DNA of 64,000 nucleotides from Sipunculus nudus (Eukaryota > Annelida > Sipuncula > Golfingiida > Sipunculidae). The DNA lies in the NCBI GenBank assembly GCA_026874595.1, contig CM049317.1:46896401-46960400 (forward strand). The letters are read 5' to 3'. A program made the position numbers and the translations under genes. The notes under the pieces were generated by a model, which was given only the letters and a program-made list of their open reading frames with translations, searched no databases and was not told where the DNA came from. Below are positions 14,004-29,000 of this stretch, piece by piece. Numbering within the stretch: position 1 is the stretch's first letter; every line of letters begins with the position of its first letter.

Positions 14004-17000
14004 GTATATATATATATATATAAAGGTATATAAAGGCTTTAAAAAATAGGTATTATGTTTCCAGTGTAGGTTATTATATTAAAATATATATTATTTCAAA
14101 GTAAACTTTGAAATTGAACTAAAGTCTATTATTCTTATTATTAATACATTTCATTTCAAATATATAAAGATAATTCACTGAATAAATGGCGATGCCAAGA
14201 TTGACCGTCCCCCTTGCTTAAAAGTGGGGGGATATATATACCCCCATCCCCCCCTGTATTGACACCCCTGAGTTATGTCGTTTAAATATTTTAAACTTCT
14301 CAACATATATTTTTGCAGTTAACGTGACATGCAAAATGGAAAACTTCACAATGAACATTTGTTATGATCCACACGACATCTTCAACTTCTCGGCGTCCGC
14401 CGTGATGCATTCAGTCGGTAAGGGCATGATTGCTGATTGTCGTGGCGTCCCTGATGACACCTGCGGACAAGGATACCAGGGTCTGACACTGCCGCTCCAC
14501 GACAACGACTATCAACGGTGCGGAACACAAAAATATAAAGGGGTAAATATCTGATTAATGGTATCATTTTACTCAGTATACCGATGTATTTGTTCTTGCC
14601 ACATGAAGTCCTCTTTTCTGACAGCTGCTTATATAAAATCTCGATGTTATGACCCCACAGAGGGTAATAACGGAAAGACTTCCTATCTAAATAACAGGGC
14701 TGATTATTAGTTTCCTGAACTTAATAAATAGAACGTTATCAATTGTGACAAATTAATAATTTTATTGCAAGGGAATAAAATAATATATAAATGAGATTTA
14801 TCTAATACTTATAAAAGGAATTCGGTTCACGTTTGTTCGCAATGTTCTCTAAAACCGCGTTGTGTACAATATTGTGCCATACATTATTTTAAAGGTTATT
14901 ATCCCCGCAGTGACATAGGCGATATAAAAATAAATAATTTTAAATATACCTATAATTTTGAGTGATTTTTCCGTTTTTTTACCGAGCTCAGCCGAACTGC
15001 CTTCGGCAATCACCGGAATGCGTGCATCGTGGTCACTCAACCTCTAATACTAAGGACTATTGTTCACATGAATAACGCTTGCTTTTAATGAGGGATTTGA
15101 CCCACGTGCGTGGTCAGTAAAAGAGAAAAACACATTTCTCCCTTTATGAAATGGAGAGTTCAACCCAGGACAAAACCTAATTCAAGGTCCCAATTTCAGG
15201 AACATGGGATACGGACCCACTGCATGGAGTCCCGCTGGGTCCGCTTCTGCTAATTACGATGTATGCATATTTCTGTTTCCTTCTTCAGGAACAGTTTCCT
15301 TGCAACGTACATATAATTAATCTTTCAACCTATTCTTTATACGTCCAACGATAGAAACCAGTCAAATATCAACGAAACACTGTATGCCTCCGCGTCTCAT
15401 ACCGGTTCGCAATGTAAATCTTAACTGACCAGGTCTTCAAGGTTAACACACCGGGGTATGATTTCGCACGAGCACAGCGCCACAAAATAACAGTAAAAAA
15501 TATTTGTACATATCGTATTCCCAGAGTACCCCACTAAAAATCTATATTTTCTTTTAACTTTCATAATAAAAAAATGAGCCAACATTCAATATCTCAGTAA
15601 ATATATCTCAGAAAGCCCGGTATACCGGGTTTATCAGCTAGTTAATAATAACTGCCAAAAGAAATGAATAAAATGAGAGATGTTAGACCTCAACGGGGCC
15701 CCCTCTGGATCCGTGGTTTCTGGGCCCCAGGTCTGGAAACTGGGGAGGGGTCTAGGTCCATTTAAAAACGGTTGCGGGGCCTGAAAATGAGCCCCCCCCC
15801 CCCCCCCCCCCGGGTCCGCTTCTACCATTGTACAGATGAGGGCTACAGCACACACTGCACATCACTGTACTGTTATAAACAATGCTTGACATGGTGCATG
15901 ATAACTTGAATAAAAGCTACATTTTTTTTATTTTTGCTATCATCTTTTAGATTATAAAAGATAAAATGCTTATATGTACATGGTGTGAAAATTGAATTTA
16001 CAATGCTAACACAAAAAAATAAGTCCCGGTCAAAGGTCAGCAAAATTTAAGGTACTGATTTAACATTTAAGCTTTTAACGTAAACGTTTTCAACTCCACT
16101 TTTTTGATCATCTTTCAAGCATACAATTAAATCTTAATTAAATTTAGGTATTTGCTTTAAAAAAGACTTTCTTGCTTCAAGGTTCATTATGTCCGGTTGA
16201 TAACTTCTAAAACTAACGCAATGTTAACGTGATGTTAAAGTTCTGGCATGTGAATAGGAAATGCAGTGGTGACCATATATGCCACTTATGAACAGATAAC
16301 AAGTGGTTTCGAAGGTAACCAGTCCTGAAGTGTTGTAAAAGGTTTATTTTTTAATGAAAAATGGAGTTTTTTTCTTAAGTTCTCGAAAGAGCGAAGTCGC
16401 ATTCGCCTTATTGTGGGTTTGGTTGGTTCAACAATGTCAAAACGTGACAGTCCAACAGACGGACAGACAAACAGACGGACGGACGGACGGACGGACGCTC
16501 ACCAATCACTATAGCTCAGTTGACTTACAGTCAGCTGAGCTAGAAAACGATATGAGAACGTCGTTCGTGTATTTGCGTCATCCGTCCGACAGACCAATAA
16601 GAATTCATATGGATGTCCAAGTTATTATTACATTTTCTTTTTTATGCGAATGTCTTATACTGTCGGACTATATATCTTTTAAATTTTACACGGAAATACC
16701 GTATTAGTGTACACTTTTGATAACTGTAGGTTAACATTGTATTTATTCGTATATCCAATACTCGAGAGAGACCCAGCACGGTTCAGTAACTGGTGCCATA
16801 GATGGATCTGTCATTATAATCTTATTTATTTTACGTGAATTTCCAATTATTTTTGAAAATATTCACAGTTCTGAAAACAGTGGAACAATGCTATCCTTAG
16901 ATATAGATCATGTTATATAATTGTGGTAATTGGTCTCATTTCCTTGTTTTCTAATTTGTCACATTTACTTGTTTTCTAGTTCGTCACATTTCCTTGTTTT

Positions 17001-20000
17001 CAAATTCGTCACATCACTTGTTTCCTGATTTGTCACATTTCTTTTTTCCTAATTCGTCTCATTTCCTTGTTGTCTACTTCGTCAATTTTCCTTGTCACCT
17101 AATTCGTCACATTTCCTTGTTTTCCAAATCGTCGATTTTCCATGTTTTCAAATTCGGCACATTTCCCTGTTCAATTTGTCATATTTCTTTGTTTTAAAGT
17201 TATGAAGATGATTAAAGGTCTGCATCTGTTTGTTTAAGGGGAACACGCTCCGGTACGAGAACAGCATCGTGGTGAAGCAGAACATTCAGCAGACAGTGTC
17301 AGATGATATCGTCTTCAAGACCTACTGCACTTTCGAGACGCATTCTAACACAGGGACCAGGGGTTTCGGTGTAATAAGGTGACTTATGGCATCATGGTAA
17401 CAACAAAGTATTGCTAAAAATTCATGTAAAGATACATAAAGAACGGAGTGTAATTTGCCTGGGCAACTGGACGCCCTGGGCTACCAGGCTAACGACAGGG
17501 AAACCCGTGCTCAACAAACTAATCCCCTTCTTTATCTGAACAATGAGGGTGGCACTTTACTGAAGTTTAGCAATGACCGGTTTTTCATTTATTTCCTTTA
17601 ATACTTTGACACAAATAATGTGTTAAACGCGCAGTTAACGAAATATTCATAGCAATGCTGCAGCTGCTACACAGTCAGTGCAGTTGTCAAGGCCAGTCTC
17701 CTATTTGACCCTGCCCAGATTCGTTCTATGTTTGAATACCCGTTCACAGAGTGCAAATCGTTTATGATCCCCATGGTATGAACACAAAAGAACATGCCAC
17801 AGAATTTGTTATTAATTTAATCTGACATTGGAAAATTAATAGTTAAAATAGGATATAATGATAATTCTGTGATAGCAGTAACTGCTTCTTTCTAGCGTTA
17901 CTCTGTGTCACACAGTTTGCATTAGCCAGCTATATCACCCGAGGCCACTTAGGACCCGCTGTTTGATTTTAAGTTTGGATAGTTGGTGATAACACCAATT
18001 CATGGTAATTAAAAAAAACTGTTTTCAGCAGGAGGCCGAGGTCCCCATGGACCTAGAGTTCATGGGATGCAGCCTGCTAAGTCAGTTTGTAAATCCGTCA
18101 ATGAAAATTATTAAAAGTCTTCAAATTGATTCAATTTTAGTCGCCCAAAGAACGATAGGGGGCAACACCTGAGACCTACGCTATCCATGAAAGTTCTGAA
18201 CCAGTTGCTTGATCCTGTGTCTGATGGCGCTACCCTCTCAATAGGTCAACAAATTTACCTGCACATTAATCTGGAAAAAGATGGTAAGGTCCGCCCTACA
18301 TGTACCTATTTACAAGATGCACCATGTATTAATGTCACTGTATGCTTACTGTAGGGATGTTACAACAAATGCAGTGAGACGCACCTCTTTGCGTACGTTG
18401 GTGGTGTAAAAATAGCTGCTTAGTTCATTTCTATAGCAATACTTCATTCATATGTTTGTACGTGAACCTACTTAGGTCAACCGGATGCAAAACCACCGAT
18501 TCCAATTTTTCTCCTTTTCCTTTCAGCCCACCATCCCCCCATTTTCGTCTTCCATTTTCTGTGTGCGCTAGATGTCAAATATGACTGATTATCAGTAGCT
18601 ATAATTTTGGTACAATAAAAGTCCAAGGTGCACTTGATATTTATTTTATAGCCTTGACATATAAACATACATATAAACATACTGACATGTATGATCTACA
18701 GGTACGTATGATGCGGTTCAGGTACTCCAATGTTCGGCGTCAAATTCTCCAAGCATTCCTTCCTTCCGGGCAGAGTCAGTCCAGCTTATCCATGACAGGT
18801 AAGGCTGACCAACTCGGTTCCATAAAACGTCCTGGTGCATGCATTGCGTTCAGGTGAAAGAACGCATATATAACACAGAAAGAAGGCCAAACAAAATAAA
18901 GGGTATGGTTTTCAGGCACCGCCCGCGACAATTTTAACCCCCACCCCCCTTTCCCAGCATCAACAATTTTGATTTTGATTTTCATCTTTCAAGAAGATAA
19001 AATTATACAATTTTGATACGTTTCTTTGTTATGTCGTGCTTTTACCTGTTTAAAAAATTATGTTATTATCATGCTCTTCCCTGGTCGTAGAGCAATTTTA
19101 TTTAAACATACAAAAAGGTAATAAAAAAAAACTGCCCGCCTGCACTGATTTATGAAAAAAGTGCCTCTGAACCATACCTTTCTTTGACCTAACTATACTT
19201 GTCGCGTAGTCCTTAGTCTGTCACACTGATTTACATAAAATAGTAACTATCAGGTCCTAATCCAACGCCACATATGGAACAACAATAATCAAGACGACTC
19301 TATAACACGTGTTAAATAGCTGGACGATTATATAGGAGAAGATAAATATGTATTGGTAAAACCCGGAATCGGCAGTAAACGACAAACCGGGTAACCGGAT
19401 ACTTGTATATCCTCAACATCTTCCCCTTTTTAAGTAAAGACATTACTGCTTAAACATCATCTAAATTACCCGGCCGTGATCAAAAGATAATTCAGCAAAC
19501 CTTAGGAACAAATGCTGGTTGAAATCTTCGTTCTGATCTGAAGACGTGTGCGGTTATTAGAGTCAAGTCAACACACTTTACAGTATAGGTTATACTGAGT
19601 AATCTAACAATTACAGTTGTACTTCAACCAAGTTTGTGAATTGAAGATACTCTCCGTGATGTCAGACTAACATAATAATTATCATGTATTCATCTGATGG
19701 CAATAAAACGGCTATGTTACTTAACGATTACTCTGTTCACGTGGGCTTAACGGAATATATTATGGAGCTTATAAAGCTTTCTGGGAATACCGTAATTACT
19801 TATCGGAATATCGAACATAGTCCTTCAGATACACAGGATCCCTATTAGTATGCTGTGGTCTCACATTATTTTGAATATCTGTCTGAATTCAAGAATCAGG
19901 GAGGTGAAATATCAAGTTCTCTCAGTGTAAAACCTGTAGGGCGCATGTGTACACGATTTCGGCGGTATTTACCACCGTTCTTGACTTCAATGATGTGAGT

Positions 20001-23000
20001 GCAATAACCATCTAAATCTTCAACTTTTCCTAGGAACCATCCCTTCCAACTTTGAAGTTGGAAATATACGGACACAGTTTTCGCAAATTTCTCGACCTTT
20101 TATCATGAGATTTCTTAACACTGGCCTTAAATTTTGCCCGTTTCACATTCGCTTTGGTATTATGTACCTGGTTCTGCTTCAGCATTGGGTTGAAAGATCG
20201 GATTGGTCTCCCAAACATCATATACGAGGGACTTAGTCCAGTGTCTTGTCAAGGGGTATTTCTTAGTTCAAGCAGTGCTTCTGCTTGATCTTTACCATTA
20301 GATGGTTTTGAGCATCATATGCTTCACTACCTTTTCAGCTGTTTCAGCTTTTCTATTGGCACTGTAATCCTTTGGCGATGACATTACATGAGTGTCAGAT
20401 CCCCAGTTTGTTCACAAACTGCATAAATTCATATGACGTAAACTTTGAGCCTTGATCGCTTACAACACAAGATGGGATACCGAATCGCGCAAATTGCTTC
20501 TTAAGTACACCTATGACCAGAGATGCAGTTAAGGATGGCATTAAATCAGCTTCAGAATCTATGAAGTTTGAGTAAAAGTCAACTGTAAAAAGGGAAGGAC
20601 GACCTTTGATCTCAAACAAATCAGCGGCAATCTTGTCCCACGGACCTCTCCCATCATTTTGTCCTTCTGGTTGTTTGGTCTTAGTTGTTGACACGGCTCA
20701 CGTCGACCAGCTGCTTTATTTCCTGAGCCAGCCCTGGCCAGAAAATCACTCCTCTTGCTCTGCGCACCATACTATAGTAACCAAGGTGTGCAGAATGTAG
20801 GCGGTTCTTTATCTCACTTTTAAGAGATTTAGAAACAAGGATAACCTCTCCTTTTAGGATGATAAGATGTCTTAAGAATGTCTCTCATATGATAACATGG
20901 TTTGGCCTTATCAGGAACATCATCTTTACGACATGGTTATCCAAACACGATCAAAGATAGCATATCCACTCATCTTATTTTGTTGCTTCCTTGACTTCTT
21001 CCAGTCTTGCATCTGGTACGAATTCACACGCATTGATATTCAAAATCCGTGGTCTTGTATCGGGGGTATCCAGATATGCTCTGCTCAAACTATCTGCTAA
21101 CACAAGTTTAGATCCTTCTAGGAAATGGAAGTCAACATCAACGCGATTTATTCTCATTATCAAGGACTGTATCTGTTATGGGGCCATACTTAGCGGCTTC
21201 TGGAGGATTGACGCTAACGGTTTATGGTCGTTTTGTAAAACAAATCCGCGACCGTATGTGTATTGGTCAAATCTCTCTAAACCAAACACCAGCGCAAGAA
21301 TCTCCTATTTGCGCCTAGTTTCGTTCCGCGGAAGTGCGTGTACGCGAGGCATATTCCAAAGGCCTTCCATTCTGTAGGAGCACAGCTCCAAGCCCATCTT
21401 TACTACTGTCTGCCTGGATTACAACTTTTTGTTCTGCTTCGAAATACGCAAGCACAGGAGCTTTCGTTAGTCTTTCCATGATGATCTGGAACGCATTTTC
21501 ACAGTAAATAGTCCAGTTCCATTCAGCATCTTTTCTAGTAAGTGCTCTGATTGGTCCCAAGTCATTGACCAAGTTTGGCAGGAATCTAGCCATATACTGA
21601 ACCATACCACAAAACGTTTCACTCCCTGTACATCTGTAGGGGGCTGGCATTTTATGAATGGCGTCTTTCTTTGAGGTGTCAGCCTTAACACCTTTATCAG
21701 TGAACAGGTGCCCATGGATTCGGATTTCCGATTGGTCAATTTCCTGTTTGTCCTCATTCAATATGATATGTCGCTGTTCACAGGTCTTATATAAGTTATT
21801 CAGCTTTGCCTTGTTGTCTTTCATGGCTTCTTCAGTTGTTTCACCACATCCTGCCACAGCAATATCATCAGCGATTGTGAAGATGCCATCAGGTCCACTT
21901 AATGCTTCTGTCAGCATCCTTTGGAAAATTTCACTACTAACCTTTAACCCGAAAGTCGGGCCCAACGGAATCGACCAAACGGAGTGATCATTGTTAAGTC
22001 GCTGTTAACAAGCTTTTAGCTATTCAGCATTGCCTTATTATCTTTCATGGCTTCTTCGGTGGTTTCACCACTTCCTGCCACAGCAATATTGTCTGCGGTT
22101 GTGAAGATGCCATCAAGTCCAATCAATGCTTTTGTCTGCTTCCGTTGGAAAATTTCGCAACTAATCTTCTATCCGAAGGGAAGTCGGGCACATCGGAATC
22201 GACCAAACGAAGTAATTATTGTTGTCAACAGGCTAGATTCCTGATCTAGCCTAACATGCCAGAATACCTCCTTTAAGTCAACCTTGCTGACCATTTTAGC
22301 GTTACCTAGTATAGGTAATACATCGTCGACAGTTGGCGATCGGTAATGCTCTCGCATGAGTGCTTCGTTTAGCGGTTGCGGGTCTATACATTAACGAAGC
22401 TTTTCAGTTGGTTTGCGTACGACTGCCATCTGGCTGACCCATCTGGTCGGCTCTTAGGGGTACATCAGGATTCATTTTAAGATATTGTGGATTAAAAAAA
22501 TATCGTGGGTTTAAAATAACGTGGTTATGACCTTAAACACTATTCGTTGGGTTAAAACTTTCGTGGATTTATCGTTCCTGGTAGTGCATTTTATCAAAAT
22601 TCATTTGTGAACTGACCTGAAAATAAATCAAAGATCAATGATTGTTCGGTAAAAATGCACTGAAAGTTTACAACTTTAAGACTAATTAAATCAAATGTCA
22701 GATCCATGCAATCCCCGTGCAATCGGTGTTGGCACAATGACACAACAACTAAAATATCGTTTGACTTATCCGAATCGTCGGTGAAAATATTTAGATAAAT
22801 TTCGATAGATTTCTCAGGGATTATTCTACCTGAGTCCATTAAATGAAGTCATGCATTACTAGGTTAATGAGAGCAAGTCCCGGCGCTCGAGATTGGTATG
22901 TCCTTCTCTCAGAAAACACCCCGTTTCCACTCCAGTGGGGACCAGTGCACCTCCGGAACGAGGCCACAGTTAAACTTGGCCCCGCTCAAAATTTTGCTCA

Positions 23001-26000
23001 GCTGACCTTGACTCATCACCCAGCCCGGGGGTCTAACTAGATTATCTCTGCCGCACGGTTTAGCTCTTATTGTTTGGCCAGTATTTAACGGGATACAGCT
23101 AAAGGGTGCAGTTATCTGTTTGTGCCCAATATCACACGGTTCTTGCGCCAAAAACATGCAGAGGGACCGCCACTCCGTCACTCGGCCGCATAAGCTGCAT
23201 GTCGGCTAAGCCTGTCATTACCGGCGTCCAATATGATTAATAAAAAAGATCAGTGTCCAGTGTTGTTTATTCAATTTAAAAAAAATGACATTACTCAAAC
23301 AAACAATTAAATACGACGAGCAGTGCAAAATGACCTTAAACTACGACGTTTAGCGAGATTATATACGAGAGAGAGAGAGAGAGCAAGTCCACACCTACCA
23401 GTGTAAGGTAGTGCAGGCATATGCACTTTCAAACCGTCACTGGTACAAGTTGCAAATCCGACACAGTTTTTTTTATTTTTTTTACTCAACCCAAGGAAAA
23501 ACTCAATATCTTTCCTAACAAAATGAACTTTATTAAGTTTTTTTTTAATTTATTGTCTCCATATCGCTTTCTGTACGTTTCATTGACCAATACCACTGAT
23601 AGCATGGACGGTGACAATCACGATGTGATAACTCAATGTGCACACCGAGAATGTTCTTTAAAAAAAATTGATTTTCAAACTTTATGATGCATGAGTACTT
23701 GTTCAGACGATTGTGAACCGTCTTTGAACTGTGTGGTATACTGCTGCGGATTTGTTACCATTAATACTGTTATATGTAATATAATCTAATAACATTTTTT
23801 TTCAGTTGCCCTGCAGAAGGTCAAAGTATCTTTGATCGCAACAATGTATGGAAAAGGTACAGGGACCAGCCAAACGTTCTGATAACGGGGGTCGTCAAAA
23901 TGTTTTCTATGGCACAAGGCGATGATGTTTTTCTACACTGTAAAGTCAAACTGTGTCTGTATGGGCAAGAAGACGAGTGTAAACCAGTAAGTGTAACTGT
24001 TGACCTTTGCTGGTCCAGCAAACGTATTCCAAATTTTATTATTTTATCATATAACACTCCGCCATTAAAAATATTTTTTTACAGATTATACAGATACTAC
24101 CCATTTTCACGAAGGAAAACCTTTTGCCTATTTATTTTTTTTCACATAAAAACTGAGGGGTATGTTAAAAACCATCACTGTAAACTCGGCAGTGATGTCA
24201 GCCACAGGAAAACCTCCCTGACTATTTCATCAAAAGCTTAGTATTTCTGACACTGTCAGTCCCAAATTTTCAGGGTTGAATATAAACAACCTGTTTTGCT
24301 AGATTAAAATAATTTCTAAAGTTTTGCCTGTAACGTCACACTTTGCACAAGCCTATCACATTTGCGCAGAGATGCACATGTTACGTTTACCTAACCTGCA
24401 TAATCCACTTTAAGTTTCATCTTACCTCGGTCAGCTGGCGAAGGTATCATGTTATGCCTTAGTTACTCGGCTGTGTCCTAGCAAGGGATTTCAGTTATGT
24501 TTGGATTTATCACACCCGAGGGACACACTGGAATTCTTAAGATATAAATATGTGAGCAATTTCATCGTCCTTGTCGAGAGCCAGATCAATTTCTAGTATT
24601 TGTGGCCATATGCAGATTACCTGTGAACCTTGTAAGTGTCTTTGTGAAGGCATCCATATATGCCTCAAGTTTCGTAACCTGTTTATTCTTTCTTTTGTTC
24701 TTAAATAAGGTGAGACAGTGAATGGATTTGGAGCAGATTTCATTTCCGGATTTAATTACAGAACTGTCGTTACATAATTTAAAGTTTAATATGTTGAATG
24801 CACACTGTCCAGGGCACACTAATGGAACACACACCTTCTCGAAAGAGGTTATGTTTAAGTCAGACAATACCTTTAGTCACTCTTAGACGGCACTTAATGG
24901 CTTGAAAACTCCTTAAATGACGTAAAACAATATTAGTGCAGTTTAATCAAGCACTTTCCGACTTGTCCGTCTTTATAGAATAATATTTGGTTATGTTAAA
25001 TACTGTTTATGTTTACGTAATTATTGATCCTGGGAATTGGAAATTACTTTTAAACTTGAGATGATCGCTGTCAAGTAATTTACACATATAAACAACATTA
25101 ACTTAGAAGCTTTTTTACTTAACTTGTTTAATTTTGCATGAAATACAGACACAGGTTATGATGAAAATTTTGACATAGAGTATAATAAAAGCCACATCAA
25201 GGTAGAGTCCGAATTTGAATACAATTAAAAATTGCCCAGTAAATCAAGTACAAATGCAATTTCATTTAATAGATGTAAGTTCTATAAATTCATTAATAAT
25301 TGGTACACTCATAAATACACTTACATTTTCTTGTTTTTATTTATTTCGACAACACATTAAAGATGCGTGACACACAAATGGTCTGCTACAATGTCCCAGA
25401 TATTGTAGAATATCCCTAAGAGGGCTCAAGAAAAGTATTGGAGACATTTCAAACTCTGTGTAAGAATTCTCCCACAAACGAAAATACAAGAACATAGCAG
25501 TTAACTTAAAGATCATCCAAATAGCCAACAGATCTGTCATATTTTGGAATAAATGTTAATATTAAGCCGAAACTGATCATTATGCTAGTCCTTGGTAAAC
25601 GTCTTCAGCAGATTAAGAGGAAAGAGTCGCTGTTGCTGTTAAACCTCACAGCCGTGCAACTTTATCCGTGGGCTGCTAATTAATGGTTTGTCACCTATTG
25701 TACCAAGGAGATTTAATAAGATGGAGTTAGCACTGGGATCGCGGTTCGCGTCCGATGTTGCTTGTAATCCTGACAAGAATCCTCGCACCAAGGCGCGAAA
25801 GTTCTTTGATCTGACTACCGGCGCTTGCCCATTGCACTTGGGTTATCCCTGATACATCGTCCAGGATACCGCAGAATCGCTTGGCAAGGAAGCTGTCATA
25901 TCATTCCTTTATTAGATAAATATTCTTTTCAGATGTAATGAATTTGTAAGATATAAATTTTAGTTGGCACTGTAACGCTGTGAGTTACTTGGTTTTGAAT

Positions 26001-29000
26001 TAGTAATTGCCATTATTTACATCAATGGCAAGCAGATAAACTTAACTTTTTAAGAAAAATTAAATTAAAAGTGTAAGTGTGCGGTAAAGTCAGATACAAT
26101 AAAATTCACAGTTGGATCCAATATTACAAATACACCCAGCACTGCATCGGTCTGGACAAGCTGAGTTTGAAAGCAGCGGGACTCCCAAATCACTCAGTGT
26201 GGCAACCGGTATATAAGGATTCATTAGCCGGTGACTGCGCATTTATGTCTTTTAATTGCATAATGCGAATGCACTAAATGTTGAAATCCGCTTGCCTAAA
26301 AACATCATGAAAATTCATGCGAATTATCTCGCACGCCATTGCTTTGACTTAGCCGCCAAAAGCAGGATCGGACGCAGCAATTGTACTGTCTGGCCTTTAC
26401 GAGGTGTCGCGATAACGACAGACCGCGAGTACAAAGGGCATCCCCCGCGAGTACAATAAGAAGCAGCAGTTAAACCTCGGGGGCTCTCCACGCGTGCCCC
26501 TCTGATGCTAGACATCGATCGCAGTACTTACTCCACATTATTAAATCTCCTTTATCGCACTATACAGAAATATCAAACCTGAGCCCGGGGTGAGGATAGC
26601 CGGAAAAGGTACCGATTGGCTGATACATCAGGGAAGCCCTATTGTAATAGGAGGCTCGTGAGTTTGTCCACATGCAGGGAGGAAGGCTCGGGTATTCTAC
26701 AAGTGCATATAACAAAACCAGTAATACAAGTATCATAGTGATCATTAAATAATCAAAAGGATTTGCACGAACAAAGAAGTTTTAAGAAAGATGTGCATCA
26801 GGACATCCAGAAAGCTAGACATATCATACTCAAAGATCATACGGTGAGACGACATTAACAATATATTACATACAATACATATTGAATAAAATATCTAGCT
26901 TAATTCCTTATATTTTTAGAAAAAAAATTCCAAATGTATAATTTGTAAATAATTTGGTTTTAAAAACGTTATCGTCTCATATTCGATATCCGACGTCTTT
27001 AAAATAAATCCCTTGGACTTTTCATAAAAAAAACCCAAAAAATACCACCCTAGTGTTCACAGGCCGTCAGTTTTTTGTTTATGTCGAGGAGTTCAAAACC
27101 TGCGGAGAGCTAGCCAAAATGGCCGCCGGTTATAATCCTATCAAATATAACTGGTGGCCTATCAGACGGATCAGTCTTTTATAAAAAAAAAAAAAAACGA
27201 CTGTGTTGTTTTATATATTCCCACCACCAACAATAAGTGACCTTTCAACTACAATACATGTGTACTTTAAGACTACAAGTTGCACGTTTTTTTGGCAACA
27301 GTGGCTCAGAAATATCTCCCAGAATAATTAAAAATTTGATACAAATTTTACCATGAATACTAACCGCTTGAAATTAAATAAGCTCTTTCATGTGAAAGGT
27401 GCATTATAAAAACCTTTAGTGTAAATCTGCTTCAATGTCAAGACTGTGACCTCCCCTACTGGTTTTAAAATTGCATTTTTAAATGCTAATTTCACTTATG
27501 GCATATGAATAAATGTAGGGAGAAGATAAAGGCTATCCAAATTATGGATCAGGTTCGTTTCCAGGTAGATTACATGAACATGTTTTTATTATAATATGGA
27601 CTTCATGAAATAAATAAATAATTTGATATGCATAGTTTTACCTCACAGGACATAATCAAAAGGACAATACCAGATGGCATATAAATGTTAACTATATATA
27701 CACGTAACATACGAACAAAACACTTAGTTAAACAAATACAATGACAATATACAGTAACATAACCTAGTCAGCAAATTCCTATACAGAACCAAGAAAATCT
27801 TATATATAGAGAGACATAGATAAATTATTTTTTAGTAATTGAATCTTATATACTTCAGTGAATATAAATTAAATCCTGAGAGTATATTGACAAGTGTGAA
27901 TCTGTGTACCTAAACAAACCTTTGTGTGTTCCAAAAAAGAAATGTATGTATCTAATTGAACAAACGACTAATTTTATATGCATGCTTATGTTCAATATAG
28001 AAGAACCTGTTTTGTTCTGTTCTGAATTTTCATTTTCAAGTATTGTTCTTGAGACAAGTAATCCTGGCCGTTCTCACAATCTATTTCTAACAGGAAATTG
28101 TTTGTTTTGGAAAGAAATGACCCCTTGCAGATATCATGTGACGCACCATGTCTCTGTTATCCAGGTCACGTGTAAAGATGGTGGTGGAAGGAAGAAGAGG
28201 TCCACAGAGGACGAAAACGTCTACGATCTCAGTAAGAAACTCGTTGTCGCCAGGAAGACGCCTGTTCCCGGTATGAAGCAACATTTCTGTGACCATAATA
28301 ATAATAATAATAAACGTATATCTGTTTTAGTTTAGTTACCATTATCATCTTTACCTAGAAATATGTCACGCCGACCTACTTTCTTAAGCTACACGTTGCT
28401 TATTCATGGTTGATATGATGACACCCCATCGTTCAGCTTAGATTAAAATATATTCATGGAACCATATATAATTTTAATGAAAAAAATTATTATTATGATA
28501 TATATTCGTGTTTTATGTACATATAGTATTTAGATGATCATTTGTATATATCTCACTACAGTTGGTCCATTCCGAGTAAGGATGCCTTTCTATACATGCG
28601 GGCCACCGCGCGAGATCCGCACGGGTAAAATCCAACAAGTGTATATAATCATTGTCCTCTTTGCATATGTGCGGGTCCCGCGTGCGGATTTTATAACTCC
28701 AGCAGTGCATGATTTCCAGTGGGGCCCGCCTGCGGATGCCACTTGTGGTATATAAATTGCTGAAATTTGCCCTTTTTTGGCAAAGATAAAAGAGCTGACA
28801 GCGCTTTAAGGCTGAATAAAAGAATATAACAAGCTTTCATCGAGATACGGCACGGAAGCCAACTATAGGTAAAGTGCGGCAGGAGATAGCCACCATGTAA
28901 GCCTGGCTGGTGAAATATTCAATATAACCCCCTTAAGGCATTGCGTCGCTGGTATAAATGTTTAAACTGAATCTTGAACTAAAACATTACACTAAACTTT

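Larger units (their letters stand above)
14543..17238 (+). other. Intron 8 with repeat fragments
   Basis: No gene. Contains a (C)20 run at 15792-15811 next to a CCCCCTCTGGATCC motif also seen near 42,745, a repeat terminus with ACGG run and hairpin at 16,441-16,541, and a TTGTTTTCNAATTCGTCACAT-like tandem stretch at about 16,940-17,190. Confidence 0.6.

Noticed and set aside
20591-21987. Plus-strand ORFs of 64-128 codons opposite the Gypsy relic
   Set aside because: They are antisense shadows of the degraded pol frames.
25735-25830. Possible tRNA gene or tRNA-derived SINE (TTAGCACTGGG and GGTTCGCGTCC)
   Set aside because: The two box-like motifs are far too close together, and no cloverleaf can be formed.
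27904-28335. 143-codon ORF across ZP exon 15 as an independent gene
   Set aside because: Only the part from 28,165 to 28,270 is coding-like; the rest is intron read-through.
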